64,000 nt of DNA, from assembly GCF_024763615.1 (NCBI RefSeq), contig NC_077222.1:62744001-62808000 (forward strand), in the 5' to 3' direction. The DNA is from Phlebotomus papatasi. Taxonomy: Eukaryota; Arthropoda; Insecta; Diptera; Psychodidae. Within the stretch, counting starts at the first letter, position 1; each line of letters starts with the position of its first letter. The notes beneath the pieces are model-generated. The model was not told the origin of the DNA and did no database searches. It saw only the letters and a program-made list of their open reading frames with translations. Positions 22,101 through 31,500 of the stretch are shown here, piece by piece. The position numbers were made by a program, and so were the translations under genes.

Positions 22101-23072
22101 AACAGCCCAAACATCATTCGTTGTGCAACCTTGGAGCTCAAGCTGGATTGCTGCAGGAAGAGAAAAAGGATTGTCCTGGAAGGATAATAGAAAGTTAATG
22201 GAGAATATTTGACTTACTCTGGCATCGTAGACTTTCTTCAGGGCATCATAGCGAATGGATCCCAGGAAGATAACTCCCTGGACTGATCCATCTCTGTCAC
22301 TGGCCACAAGTTCCACGCATACCATCTCCCCATCTCGCACCAGGATGTCACTGAACACCTCATCGAAATTGTCCACCATGAAGCAAATGTGAGGATAGGT
22401 CATCTCCTCTCCCTCGCCCTTTGTGTCCATTTTCCGGCGACTAGGAGATGCATAGACACGCTGAGTATGTCTTCTGAGTACCTGAAGCTCCTTGGGAGAC
22501 GTTCGTGTGCAGATGGCTAGTGTGAGCTTGTAGTCAAATTGATGAATCACCAAGTTCAAGTACACAGTCTCTTCCCAATCTACATCCGGATCTCCGATCG
22601 GGAGCTTCCGTGAATCCTTACGAAATACATCCACGTCCGTCTGCCCAGAAAGAAAGTCAAGTATAAATCCCTAGTACCTGAATTACCCCAAAATCCCCGG
22701 AAAATTACCTCAAACTTGGGCATATGGCGAGAGGATCCCTTGACATGCTTCTTCCGGACAAAGAAGAGCAAATCATCAGAATCAATGCTATGCTCTGGTT
22801 CTGCCTGAAACAGAAAGTGCCGCACAAATAGATCTGTCCAGTAGGTGGTACCCTGGAGGACAACAAAGCCACTGTCTGCGAAAAAACCGGGAGGATGGGA
22901 AAAATCAATAATTGACAAGATTACTCGGCAGAGTGGCAATGGGTGGAAAACAACATCCCCGTAGCGTACCATCCTTTAGCAGCTGCCGCATTTCCTTCGT
23001 CCGCTGAAAATTTATCTCATCCAGAAGTTGCTGGAGAGCTGTGGTCTTGAGAAAAGCTGGATTGAGGGCCAT
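7176..23072 (-). CDS. KIAA0930 homologue, complete eight-exon model
   Basis: Exons (minus strand): 23072-22970, 22875-22709, 22640-22218, 22150-21972, 14639-14398, 13753-12842, 12713-12564, 7216-7176. They sum to 2217 nt, i.e. 738 residues plus stop, and all phases agree. The N-terminal half carries the conserved KIAA0930 core: DSRKLPIGDPDVDWEETVYL, MVDNFDEVFSD, GEMVCVELVASD, GSIRYDALKKVYDAR, then FVRMKGPQGKGHAEMAV. The C-terminus LTYVTLPWWSIAK plus DLLDHREAPILTF also matches the vertebrate family ending. The vertebrate protein is about 400 residues; the extra length is mostly exon 6, rich in Lys, Ser and Pro. No membrane segment or known catalytic motif is visible, and the molecular function of the family is unknown to me. 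Intron 4 (7.3 kb) and intron 7 (5.3 kb) are filled with transposons and each holds a tRNA gene. Confidence 0.9.
7296..7367 (-). tRNA. tRNA-Val(AAC)
   Basis: A 72-nt cloverleaf on the minus strand: 7-bp acceptor stem (GTTTCCG / CGGAAAC), A box TGGTGTAGTGG, anticodon loop CTAACAC giving anticodon AAC, and B box GGTTCGATCCC. CCA is not encoded. A run of ten T follows on the minus strand (7290-7281), the Pol III terminator. It lies inside intron 7 of the KIAA0930 homologue, 79 nt before the last exon and on the same strand. Confidence 0.95.
7974..9179. mobile_element. TA-flanked element with GGGGAGACTGGGGC ends
   Basis: TA at 7972-7973 and 9180-9181 flank inverted ends GGGGAGACTGGGGCGAAAGT and ACTTTTTTCCCCAGTCTCCCC. 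It is 1.2 kb long with no transposase frame. A second copy of the left end starts at 63443 and runs to the window edge. The TA target site suggests Tc1/mariner-type mobilisation. Confidence 0.75.
9609..10260. mobile_element. Non-autonomous Harbinger-type element
   Basis: Flanked by TAA (9606-9608 and 10261-10263). The ends are inverted, CCGTGCTATCACACTAGGA on the left and the complement of CGGTGCTATCACACTAGAA on the right. A 3-bp TAA/TTA target site is characteristic of PIF/Harbinger elements, and the internal ORF agrees with this. It sits in intron 7 of the KIAA0930 homologue. Confidence 0.85.
9830..10192 (-). CDS. N-terminal fragment of a PIF/Harbinger-like transposase
   Basis: A 120-residue ORF. 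Residues about 45-110 (KRLWARKWIQEI, then GHNNILRMATEEFDELLHIV, then KMRVPISP) match the segment just before the DDE nuclease domain of Harbinger transposases. The reading stops at about residue 120, before any catalytic Asp/Asp/Glu could occur, so it cannot be an active nuclease. It lies wholly inside the TAA-flanked element. It could be a short DNA-binding-region product or simply a deletion remnant. Confidence 0.7.
   Translation of the reverse strand: MRGLLEIFHSQNTLSESSDEEKNFLLYVGYMFNKNVSQGKRKRLWARKWIQEISAHGFIEKIYDDIATGDFLGHNNILRMATEEFDELLHIVGPHLQKETTKMRVPISPKSNKIGIIEHF
10565..10696. mobile_element. MITE family C, copy 1 (uninterrupted)
   Basis: A short element with inverted GCCGAGAGAC-containing ends: AGCCGAGAGACGGCTTAA on one side, TAAGTCGTCTCTCGGCTTAA on the other. 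Copies are at 30470-30595, 31150-32165 (interrupted) and 59907-60255 (interrupted). This uninterrupted copy is the reference for two nested insertions. Confidence 0.75.
11654..12182. mobile_element. Repeat family R, copy 1 (TTAA-flanked)
   Basis: TTAA at 11650-11653 and 12183-12186. The ends are CCCATTCAGTCAATGTACC and GGTAAGGAATGGG. It is non-coding. Near-identical sequence is at 31184-31964 (with an insertion) and a truncated copy at about 14646-14854. Confidence 0.8.
13824..13868. repeat. (TC)n simple repeat
   Basis: A CT-rich microsatellite in intron 5 of the KIAA0930 homologue. It creates spurious Ser/Leu- or Arg/Glu-rich open frames on both strands. Confidence 0.85.
14646..14858. mobile_element. 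Repeat family R, copy 3 (truncated)
   Basis: Matches the GGTAAGGAATGGGTTAA end and about 200 bp of the interior of family R. The other end is lost within a few bases of the 3' splice site of exon 5 of the KIAA0930 homologue. Confidence 0.75.
15337..17008. repeat. Modular repeat, copy A
   Basis: About 1.7 kb, homologous in inverted orientation to 57628-59452. Inside, four imperfect modules about 290-340 bp apart (near 15568, 15909, 16208, 16497) each carry a GCGCC-containing block, an 'AACTT' block and most an 'ACCGGAG' block. A GACG-repeat run is near 16924-16943. No conserved reading frame is found between the two copies. Copy A is cut by the retrotransposon at its right side. Confidence 0.7.
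17009..20602 (+). mobile_element. 5'-truncated non-LTR retrotransposon with RNase H
   Basis: The element starts inside the endonuclease domain, continues through a complete reading frame to TAA at 20425-20427, has a 3' UTR of about 160 bp and ends in four TCTA units (20587-20602). This tail of short tandem repeats and the RNase H domain are known from LINE groups such as I and LOA. There is no LTR and no visible target-site duplication. Confidence 0.88.
17014..20427 (+). CDS. Retrotransposon ORF2: endonuclease (partial), reverse transcriptase, RNase H
   Basis: The frame is open from 17014; the GTG at 17032 is not a real start because the protein is truncated at its N-terminus. Residue numbers count from 17032. 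The partial endonuclease shows LVGADANAHH (about 52-61) and SDHRR (about 129). The reverse transcriptase shows FIPKPGKSNYED, FLDIEGAFDKV (about 494), CPQGGVLSPLLW and YADDV (about 585). RNase H shows FTDGSRLDGSSGAGYH (about 853), FSDSRAAL (about 916) and HWVPGHCGIAGNEEADRLA (about 953). A C-terminal Cys-rich segment (CNPICRGC...CDCPS) follows. There is no stop or frameshift in 1.1 kb of codons, so the copy is young, but loss of the 5' end should make it inactive. It lies in intron 4 of the KIAA0930 homologue, antisense to it. Confidence 0.92.
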   Translation, partial: FSTGDLVAVKVEVETALGRRELVLASAYLPYDATDPPPSRELADLVAACERNSWELLVGADANAHHIAWGSTGVNARGESLLGFICTNQLEIINVGDNPTYVDRRRKEVIDITLGTRLAAELTTGWHVSDCLTMSDHRRIYFDISAPTNSPKSFRNPRKTNWLVFNQSLSEDWRGDGQLPRDAVSIEDSVEKLNSALLSAYEKACPLSTNLNNNKGKPLPRELCLLKQRTRKSVNRAQNTMLDRDWEEAAARKREYKKALRKWKRENWREFCGQIMAVKEAARIKKLLSKDPSERLGVLRAPSGIHTDSADQVTRLLLETHFPNCQIDSTESAPIRLELYSGNQRDWGKASEIVTSESVTWAISSFSPYKTAGTDGIFPALLQQAAETITVSLVNLFRACLAIGYVPHTWRRARVVFIPKPGKSNYEDPKSFRPISLTSFLLKTLEKLCDRYIRSRILVKNPLSPMQHAYQRGKSTESALHQLVSRIEKSLSDKEIALVAFLDIEGAFDKVNSTVLARAMREFKLGQTLEKFTTSLVGNRIVEAEVHGAQLSAAVSSGCPQGGVLSPLLWSMVVDSLLVQLNSANFYTQGYADDVCIVIRGKFLSTLCDLMQRALSIVEGWCYSRGLKVNPEKTALIAFTKKYKLEGYRAPKFFGKELTLQKEVKYLGILFDQRLTWKKHLEDRITSATRSFFSCRRLLGRSWGLSPKITLWMYQAIVRPLISYGAVVWWPRVEYKNSALALQRLQRLACIAITGSIRTAPTAALEVLLSLPPLPLYIKAEAGKAAVRLRSAGTWKVGCHPAGHVKIMDAMVKRHPDLLMRDDFHLVDRLPQKNFKTVLNTRAEWRDREGVINEPGAVALFTDGSRLDGSSGAGYHCPKLGIGGSVPLGRYTSVFQAEVTAILIGVQTLTESGVSGRKINIFSDSRAALLSISENKSRSSLVLECRKMLETVSLNCEIGLHWVPGHCGIAGNEEADRLAVAGAKTEFIGPEPALGVSPQMKKTIIGEDLLSQHQSVWTATSNCRVSRLFMPLVDRKRTEYLVSSNRCKARQFADLLTGHCLNKHLNRLGVDCNPICRGCDNAEETVLHYVCDCPSLYNTRRALLGKAVLDWNDLPKLKPASLMEFIRKTGWLNSQHP
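20603..20750. repeat. Degenerate copy of the CCAAAATCCCG family
   Basis: CCAAAATCCCGAATTTTCC at the left and GGATTTTGGCGTATTCGGGA at the right resemble the ends of the elements at 32539 and 34273. It directly follows the retrotransposon tail. Confidence 0.5.
21111..21250. mobile_element. MITE family D, copy 1
   Basis: Perfect inverted ends AGGCCTCTACACATTGGGA, flanked by TAA (21108-21110, 21251-21253). It folds almost completely into a hairpin. The TAA target site suggests a Harbinger-type element. Confidence 0.85.
21838..21909 (+). tRNA. tRNA-Val(AAC)
   Basis: A 72-nt gene identical in sequence to the one at 7296-7367, on the opposite strand. A box TGGTGTAGTGG, anticodon AAC, B box GGTTCGATCCC. 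T-rich terminator runs start at 21914. It lies in intron 4 of the KIAA0930 homologue, 62 bp from exon 4 and antisense to that gene. Confidence 0.95.
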
Positions 23073-23575
23073 TTCCTCTAATAAAAAGCAACTTTTCTCC
23101 GACGAGTAACTTGAGGGGGTTCCTCCCCTAAACTACGTCTCGGAATGACTAGAAAGATGATCTTGAAACACACTTCACTACCTCACGAATTACATGGTAG
23201 GGTTTTTGGTGACTAATAATAACCTGGGTGAAGAATAATCGCGGAAGAAAGAATTGATTGTGTATAAAAATCACAAACAGACGATTAACTTTTGAGAGCT
23301 TTCAAACATTCACAGCTATTGTAAATGAGGCGCGGAAAAGCTTTACCAAATTTTTACAGAGGCGTAGTCAAGGTTTTACGAGAATCCCCCATCAAGAGCA
23401 GGGCCCACATAGGGACCAGTTTTTTTTGCTTTCTATTAATAAAGAAAAAAAAATTTATAGCAGAATTTAATTTTTTAATTTAAAGTCACAAAAAATACAC
23501 GACATTGAAATTAGCGGAAAGTTCTCATGTTTCGTACGATCCCAATCTTGATGATGACAACATTTTTAACAACTA
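23073..23575. other. Upstream region of the KIAA0930 homologue
   Basis: It should hold the promoter and 5' UTR of the minus-strand gene starting at 23072. No TATA box or other clear element was recognised. Confidence 0.35.
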
Positions 23576-23905
23576 CAGTGCCCGCTCTCTAATCCGGATC
23601 GCCGTAATCCGGACGAGTTATCGACGGTTACATATAAAATAATTTTGAGGTCATGTATGCTGTGTGTTCAGCAATGAAAATGAATTATCCTGTGATGTTT
23701 TTGTGTAATAAACAAAGTATAATAGCATAGAATTCTCTAATTACGTCTTTTTAATCTTTTTTTTAAAACTTTTATTCTATTTCTACAAAAAAAAACTTGT
23801 ATTATATTTGTGCGACGTTAAACAAATTCAAAAAATCCATCCGGATTACGAAGCGGACATCTGTCATATTGTCTCCCAATCATCCGGATTACAAAGCGGG
23901 CACTG
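23576..23905. mobile_element. pogo-like MITE (CAGTGCCCGCT ends)
   Basis: 330 bp with inverted ends CAGTGCCCGCTCTCTAATCC and GGATTACAAAGCGGGCACTG, flanked by TA on both sides (23574-23575 and 23906-23907). TA target sites and CAGT-type ends are typical of pogo/Tc1-like elements. It is non-coding. Confidence 0.85.
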
Positions 23906-25016
23906 TAGCTGCTAATATTACAGACAGTCAACTTTTTCAAATATAAACTCATCAAGTATGAACGACGGCGACGCTTGAATTTAAAACATGTGATTTTTTT
24001 TAGACGAGGCCACGATAAGCGTAAAATCCCTCTGCTGTGGCTTGGCTTACCCATAGAGTTTATATATACCATAACCCGCAAACCTGTGCTCGTTAAAAGT
24101 CGTGTAATATCGGAAATTTTGTGTTGATAATTCTAATGGAGCTATGCTGGTAACACTCATCCCACTTATTTAAGGCGCCATGATGAATATATTTACGCAA
24201 AAGACATAATTTGAAAACAAAAACACAGATAAAAAGAAATTGTCTTCTTGATATCTTTGTCAGAAGACGGGAAGCTCTTTACTACAAACCCTTTTACTTG
24301 AATCTTGCAGAAATATAAAGAAATTAAATGCAAATATCGCTTCAAATGGAAAGTTCTTAAATCGCGCGCAATTCAACTGTGAGAGAGAGATAGAGACACA
24401 AATAATTCACTTGACAAACGTCTAGCGGCGCTGCGGTTGCGAAAAATCACTAAAATGCGACAAAATATTTTCTTCTCTAATTTATCCTTATTAGCAGATC
24501 ATGTACCTTCTTGTAATACGTACTTTTGCATTTATTTACTAACCAAAATAGTGTTGTACAAAAGGACTTTTCTCAAACCTATCTTGAATTTTGAGACAGC
24601 TCAAAAAAATATGGGTCTTCCAGCTCAGAATTTCATCCCAATGTTTTTGTTGTAATATCGACAAGTATTTATAATTAACACAAATAGCTATATTCAACTA
24701 AATTATATAAAGGATTTTCTCGTGAAAATGACTTAACTCTAAGGGATTAAGCAATTTTAGCATTAAAAACCTCTCATTTTCTCTACGTGAATTTTCGCGG
24801 CACTTCGAAGAATCTCAACAGGCACCACCAAATTTACTTCGGCTTTTATTTTAGCTCAGGCCTCATAATGGTATGTGGGTATGTCCCACACGGGCATAGC
24901 GTGCACCTCGAGGCAGGATATTCGCTCATTGCTCGGCCAGTCACTCAGTCAGTACATGACGAGCGCCAAGGCAGTGTAGTGGAGTCTGAGGCTCGTTCCT
25001 CAGGTGTTCGTGAATA
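23906..25016. other. Intergenic stretch with a GC-richer island
   Basis: Mostly AT-rich with no gene recognised. From about 24885 to 25015 the sequence is distinctly richer in G, C and CpG than its surroundings (for example GGGCATAGCGTGCACCTCGA). No start, tRNA or known repeat was identified. It could be part of a promoter, an exon or a degraded transposon. Confidence 0.35.
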
Positions 25017-25346
25017 CAGTAGAGTCTCTCAAATCTGAATCTCTCAAATTCGAACGCCGTTTGGATTCAAAACGTCAATTGTGAGGTTATGTTAGAAAGT
25101 TCGTATTTCTTGGTGAATGAAAATCATATTTATGTGCTTCTTCCTGAATGTTTACACACATTATAGTTGTGTAAAATGAAAAAGAAGTATGTTACTATTA
25201 AGACTTGCGAGAAAGTACGGGAATTTGATTCAAAGTACAATTTAATCTCACACAAATTTCGTTAGTTTTGAAAAAATCGTTCGAATTTGGGAGGTGAGAA
25301 ATGTCAAAAATACCCCCCGAGCGTTCGAATTTAGGAGACTCTACTG
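25017..25346. mobile_element. TA-flanked MITE (CAGTAGAGTCTC ends)
   Basis: Inverted ends CAGTAGAGTCTCTCAAAT and ATTTAGGAGACTCTACTG with TA on both sides. 330 bp. The ends are related to the element at 44180-44413. Confidence 0.85.
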
Positions 25347-25723
25347 TATAAGCCTCGATCTCTCTGATTTCGCTTAACAAATTCTAGGTTATGTTAAGAA
25401 AGTTTTGCGTGGATCCTGAAATAGAACCATTTTTTTCTGGTGTATACTCAATATTATTGTATTATATTAATTTCCTCAACAAGATCCAATTTCCGAAATA
25501 TACAAACACAACCAATAAGGGGATTTTCCATCGCTTTCATCCCGGAGATTGGAATTGACGCTAAAACAGCGATGGCTTCATGGGGATGATATCAAAATAT
25601 ACTACAAACCCCAAAATGTTCATATTTGAATAACTGAACCTGGATAAAACACTTTCTGTTTATCAACATGCAAGAAGCTTATTTTTGATAATTTTTTATT
25701 CTAACATTCAGAAGAATCCCTTA

Positions 25724-25883
25724 TGGCTTCTACACACTAGAGAAATTTATGTCCATATTGAAGAGTTTTTCCTACACAAGCATAGGGAATTTGCTTCAAT
25801 CTCATTATCATCATCATCATTTTAAACCGTTTATCCCTATTGGGATCAATATGGACATAAATTTTTCTAGTGTGTAGAGGCAA
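25724..25883. mobile_element. MITE family D, copy 2
   Basis: Ends TGGCTTCTACACACTAGAG and CTAGTGTGTAGAGGCAA, flanked by TTA on both sides. Both ends share TTTATGTCCATATTG further in. Confidence 0.75.
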
Positions 25884-27070
25884 TTACTCATTTAGGATTA
25901 CGATTTGAGAGAAAACTAACAGAACATGATGTGACTAAGCAAGCAGCATTCTTTTACATCAAATTTCGGTTGAAAAACTTGTTTTTTACGACTGCAGATC
26001 AGAAAATTGCATACTTTTTCCTCTAACAAAAGAAGATTTTTGTCCCTAGGACTAGAAATAGCTTAAAAAGAATTGATGTCGGCTATATCGGCAAATTCGT
26101 CTGTAGGGTTATAGGACCTCATCATTTTTTTGGAATTTTTTTTCTTGCCAAGTTCTATCTTCTTCAAAACCTTAATTAATCCCTTAATTTTGTTCTTTAA
26201 ACATTTTCCTCACTATATTGCAGCAAAATTTATGAAAAATTTTATAAAAATGATTTCAATTATGTTAATAAAGTTATTAATTAAATTAATAAGAGGTATT
26301 AGACATTTCATGTGTTGTCGAGTTTTTGCCCTGAAAGATTCCTCTGGAAAACCAAGGCTTATCGCGGCCAACTGCCCGGCAGCGATCCAGCTCACGATTA
26401 AAGTTCTGACAGTATGAAATTCGAATGGCTTTTTCATTTTAAAATACCTTCAAACACTTTTTTTTATTTATTTTCCAATTTTTTTTCTGAGTTTTCCTAT
26501 TTTGAAGAAGTGGAGTTATGATGATTATTGCCATTTAAAATAAATGATTTTTCTTAAACCAGTAATTATTTTTAATACAGAGAAATTATAATTTCTTTTT
26601 AAAAAGAGGAACTTGAAAATGATCAGCAAAAGCTGCCAATTTAAATTGCCCAAAAAATATATTCTTTTGTTTAAATAGGAGTTTATGGCTTATCGTTTCG
26701 TTAATACTTTGGTATATTTTTTCAGAAAAATGTGATTTTTTTTATATTACAATTTTTGTGTTTTGGTTTATAAAATATTTTTTATAAAAAAATTTTAATG
26801 GTAGTAAATAAATCTTTAGAGTACGACCCTGACTTTTGTTAAAAGATAAACCGGGATAAACCCGAAAACTTCACATCAAAACACAGTTGATACGTGGCTA
26901 ATTTAAAAATCACAAGTTTATCTGGCCTTCTAAGCTTTTAGTTTTTTTTATCCAAGTTTATCCAAGAAAGAAGCTTTGACAGTCAAATTTCTCGGAGATG
27001 CAACAGTCAACGGAAAAGCTGTCAGCGATAGCGTGAAATGTGAGGTTAGGGTAGTGACGAAACAAAAACA
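25884..27070. other. Intergenic AT-rich stretch upstream of the receptor gene
   Basis: Nothing convincing was recognised. A short segment at 26300-26420 is less AT-rich than its surroundings and open on both strands, but has no recognisable protein similarity. The receptor promoter should lie near 26950-27070. Confidence 0.4.
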
Positions 27071-27967
27071 ATGGAAAAACTCTGGATTTTCACAATTTTC
27101 CTGCTTTTTCACACAAATGGCTATCTGTGCGCCGACAATCCGTGCCATCACATCCTGGCCAACACCGACGTGGTGGATATGACGACGCTAAAGAGTCAAA
27201 AATTCGTCGCATATGCGCCTAATCAAACCTACGTCTTCAGCATCTGTGAAGATTCCACGAAATTCCCTTCAGACAAATTCGTGGAAGATAACAATCCCTG
27301 CATAAAAGATGGTGGGTACTCTTTGTGCTTGTACAACAGTACATCCCCGAAGGATTCTCTCAAGTTGGCCAAAACATCCGAATGGAAGTGGAGTGAGAGT
27401 GAGGGTGATCATCTTGCCCTTACGGCATCTTTCAATAAATCGTGAGTAATCTCTTTAAGGTGAAGTACGGACAAAGAGAGTCCTTATCTCTCTATTTCTG
27501 TTTTCATAGACAATTGCGCATTCAACTCTCGTGCTTGTCATCAGTGCACGAGTCTACATATTTCATGGCATGCCCGGCTGCTAATCAATCAGGTGCAACT
27601 GTACTAGAATTTCACCTGTTTTCACCCCTGGCGTGCCCTCAAAAAGTCACCCATAGCGATGGCTTGAGCACAGGATCTGTACTTATGATAATCCTGCTAG
27701 TGGCATTTCTCACATACCTCACAATTGGCATTGTAGTCAATTTATTTGTGCTGGGAGCTCGTGGGGCAGAAGTCATACCAAATATTCAATTTTGGCGCAG
27801 TTTGCCAGGACTAGTCATGGTAAGTTTCTTCTGGAAATTATATCTTGAAGTCCATTTCATTGGCATTTTTATTATCTTTGCAGGATGGTGCAAGATTCTT
27901 GCAGAATGGCTGCAAAGTGAGACCAAGTGATTTAGTTCAAGGTCGTGACACCTACGACTCCATCTGA
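27071..27967 (+). CDS. Cation-dependent mannose-6-phosphate receptor / ATG27-like membrane protein
   Basis: Three exons, 27071-27441, 27510-27819 and 27884-27967 (765 nt, 254 residues). Introns are 68 and 64 bp with GTGAGT...CATAG and GTAAGT...TGCAG. Residues 1-20 form a signal peptide (KLWIFTIFLLFHTNGYLCA). The lumenal part has paired cysteines and N-glycosylation sites (NQT, NST, NKS). One membrane segment is at about 180-205 (VLMIILLVAFLTYLTIGIVV). The cytosolic tail contains GARGAEVIPNIQFWRSLPGL and ends DTYDSI, the tail signature of this receptor family. Members sort lysosomal enzymes or autophagy components between Golgi, endosomes and vacuole/lysosome. Which subgroup this belongs to is inferred only from the tail and topology. 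Confidence 0.82.
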
Positions 27968-28064
27968 ATTCAGAGGCTTTTTCACCTTCATCTCATCTGC
28001 ACAGACCCATTATATCTTTTTTTGTGAATATCAACTGTTATGTAAAATGTAGTCTTTTCACATC

Positions 28065-28070
28065 AATAAA
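28065..28070 (+). other. Poly(A) signal of the receptor gene
   Basis: AATAAA about 98 bases after the stop codon of the receptor-like gene, in a T-rich context. Confidence 0.7.
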
Positions 28071-28582
28071 AGCGAAAAAAGGAGTGAAATTCAGAACTTT
28101 TTTCCGTGGAAACAAAAGCTTTATCCGGAGAACAATGAGTAGGACGGAAAAATGACGGTTGCTCATTTGAAATATGAAATGCCCAGAAAAGTTCAAGTTG
28201 TCTTTTGAATTGGACGTGCAGGAAGAAAGCTCTCCTGAGAAATTAGCGTTTTTTAGTGGATTTTTGGAGGATTTCTGCATAGGTAAGTGCACAATCCCTT
28301 TTATAAGTGTCTGGGGTACGGGATGGGGCTGTGGGTGATGCACAGGATGGGAATATATTTGAAATAAATGCAAAATACGGTGGACTTTGTGGGTAACATG
28401 GCGATTGTATGGTTGCTCGATGAGTTGCTTGACAGTCAGACTCCATAGAACTTTGTATGTGTGTCGTCTGGACTGTGGTGGTTCGGCTGGGTCAGGTCGC
28501 GGAAAAAGTGAGAAATAATCCCTCATCCGTGGCATTTCCAGTGCAAATCCCATCGTAAGTGACTGAGGAAGCTTCCATAGAC

Positions 28583-31500
28583 ATGGTGCTGGCAGAGAGG
28601 AATGCCGAAAGTGTGAGAAATGGTGGTAGGAGATCCCGAGGACCAAGCCCCAACGGTCATGCTGGTTCTCCGGAATCCAGTTCAGATGACGAAAATTGTG
28701 AGTATCTGAGATAGTTTTGGGCAGTTCCTACAGCTCCATTGGTATATCTAGAGTCCAGGAAAAGCCCTTTGGGGCACCCTTGAATCCCTTTTCCCCCGCG
28801 AGATGTGAGGTTAAAATTTGAGTGTTAAATGCGAACCGGTAGCAAAATTCCCAAAAGTAAAAATGTTCGTTTGAAGATGTTCATTAAAGCTAGCCTATAA
28901 TTCCTTCTTTGTCCTGTGCAGCGGCATCCAAGAAAATCAGCAAATCCCTGAAGAAATCAAGTGAATATGAAGGTAAGAAAAAACCCCTTGGGATGCCCTC
29001 AAATAAACTGATTTTCCCAGCCCATAAAACTGCCCTCTCCCAACAGCCGAGAAGATTCGGGTCGGACGAGACTATCAAGCTGTTTGCCCAGAACTTGTTC
29101 ATCCCACAGAACGGAAGGTGGATCAGTTGAATGACAGAGCTCTTCTGGTTTGGTCACCCACCAAGGAGATTCCCGATGCCAAATGTAAGTTCACCCGGAT
29201 GTGCTTTTCTTTTCAATTTTTGTGTCTCCCTCCGCGACGTTGCATTAGACACTTTCTCAAAATGGCGTCGGTTCTTGTGACACGGAAATTATGATGCCCC
29301 TTCCGCCAATTGCAGTGGAGGAGTACATTACGGTGGCCAAGGAGAAGTACGGGTACAATGGTGAGCAGGCCCTGGGAATGCTTTTCTGGCACAAGCACGA
29401 CTTGGCCAGGGCGGAATCTGACCTGGCCAATTTTACTCCCTTCCCCGATGAATGGACAGCGGAGGACAAAGTGCTGTTTGAACAAGCATTCCAATTCCAC
29501 GGGAAGAGCTTTCATCGCATCCGACAGATGGTACACATTCCCCCTAATCCCCCCCCAGACCCCAAATCTCACCAATCCCCCTTTCTCTGCTTCTATTTCA
29601 GCTCCCGGACAAATCAATTCCGAGTCTCGTGAAGTACTACTACTCCTGGAAAAAAACCAGAAGTCGTACGAGTGTAATGGATCGTCAGGAGAAGATCAAG
29701 AAGAACGAAAGTTCCGAAAATGGAAGTGAGAACGGAAGCAACGAGGAGTCAGACAGCGAAGAAAAGGTAAGTTACTGATAAAATTGCAAAAGTGAATCAT
29801 CCAAGTAAATTCCCATGACCTCTTTTCTTGGAAAAAAAAAAAATTCTTCATTGGCAGAAGTGGCCCATTCACCGTGGAATTCACAGGGCCAGTGGATCAC
29901 CCCCGAGAGGCATAAAAGATGATCAGGTATCAAGTTCAGCGTCAAGCCTTCAGGTACGATTCTTCAATGCATTTTTTCTCACTTTTCATTTTATATGGGA
30001 CTTTTGCTTTGTCTTTCTTTTAGAACACATATTCTCCCCCATTTGAGTTTTCCTTTCATTTTTATCTGGTGCATCTGTGAATGTATTTTCATCTTTCTTG
30101 ATACACTTTGCTTCTGGGAATTTGAGTAGATAGAGGGTTCTTAACTGTCGCAATTGCGTAAAATTCATTTTAAGAATTAATTAATGACTTCAAAAGAAAT
30201 TGGGTAAAAATTCTAAATTCTTGTTTTTTTTACAATTAAAATTAGAAAAGTACAGAAAATCTTGGGAAAGGGAAAATAGGGAAGAGCTGGGGATGTCTGA
30301 GGGAAGTCAATATTTGGAACTGAATCAATTCTTTAAAAAAAATGCAGAAAGCAGAATTATGTTAAGAAGCAAATAGACTCAGGCTGATCCTCGAGAATAT
30401 TTGGACGGTAAAATTTAGCAGTAAAAATTTTGTATCCTGTCAAATACTGAGGGCTTAGGATCATTATGCCCCAGACACACTTACGACTTAAGCCGGGAGA
30501 CGACTTAGTGGAAAATGATGGAAATGAAGAGATGGATGATGCAAATGAATTGCGCTAAGCCGTCTCTCGGCTAATTCTCAGGTCTGTCAAAGGCTTTTAT
30601 GTCTTTACGGCAGAGGTGTGCAAAAACCGTTGAAACCGAATTAACGTCAAAATAAGTTTGCTCAAGTAGCGTTTTGACCATTGACGTACATGTTTCATTT
30701 GACGTTTATTCGGTTTCAACGGTTCTTGCACTCCTCTGCTTTACGGCGTTATCACACTTGCACATTAAAATTTTAATGTGATTCACATTAATTGTCGCTT
30801 GTGAGCGTCCAAATATGTTATTTGTATCTTTGAGTCACTTAATATTTGGGGTTTTTCTATTTATTGATAAAGAAGTGGACTTGGCCTGCAAAAATAAGTT
30901 TAAATTTACCTAAAGCAAAAATATTTTTCACATTAAAAAATTAAAGAGAAAATCGAATTAATTTTTCGCATTAATGCTACAAATCAATTTATATCAAATT
31001 TTGCGGGCCAAGTCTACCTTTTTATCAACAAATAGATCAAATTTTGAATATAAAATGATTCAAACACACAAATTACACATTTGGACTCTCACCAGCGAAA
31101 ATTAATGTGAATCATATTAAAATTTTAATGTGCAAGTGTGATAACACAGATATACTAACGACTTGAGCTGAGAGGAAGCTTAACCCATTCCTTACCATGG
31201 TATTATACATTATACGCAAATTAAGTGATTTTAGATGATTTATTCCTGGGAAATTTTTATCCGAATTGCTGTCGGGAATGGATTTTTATTAACTTTAGTT
31301 CTTCAATTACTCGGGAAAAATAATCCCACAGAGATGAAAATAGATTTTGTTGTTCTTTTCTCGCTTCGCGGAAGGTCATGCAAAATTTTTGCTCAAAATG
31401 GCAGATGGAAAATTCGACATCAAATCGAATTTGTTAAAATTGGCCTCTTTCCTCTTTCTTGATTTGAATTATAGTTGCCAATTTGTTTTCTTGGATAGTT

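Noticed and set aside
26213..26437. Opposed frames of 74 and 95 residues around 26300
   Set aside because: Slightly GC-richer than the surroundings, but neither strand gives a recognisable protein and both run into low-complexity sequence.
28038..28646. 202-residue minus-strand frame between the receptor gene and CoREST
   Set aside because: It overlaps the CoREST first exon and receptor 3' UTR on the opposite strand and has no family features.
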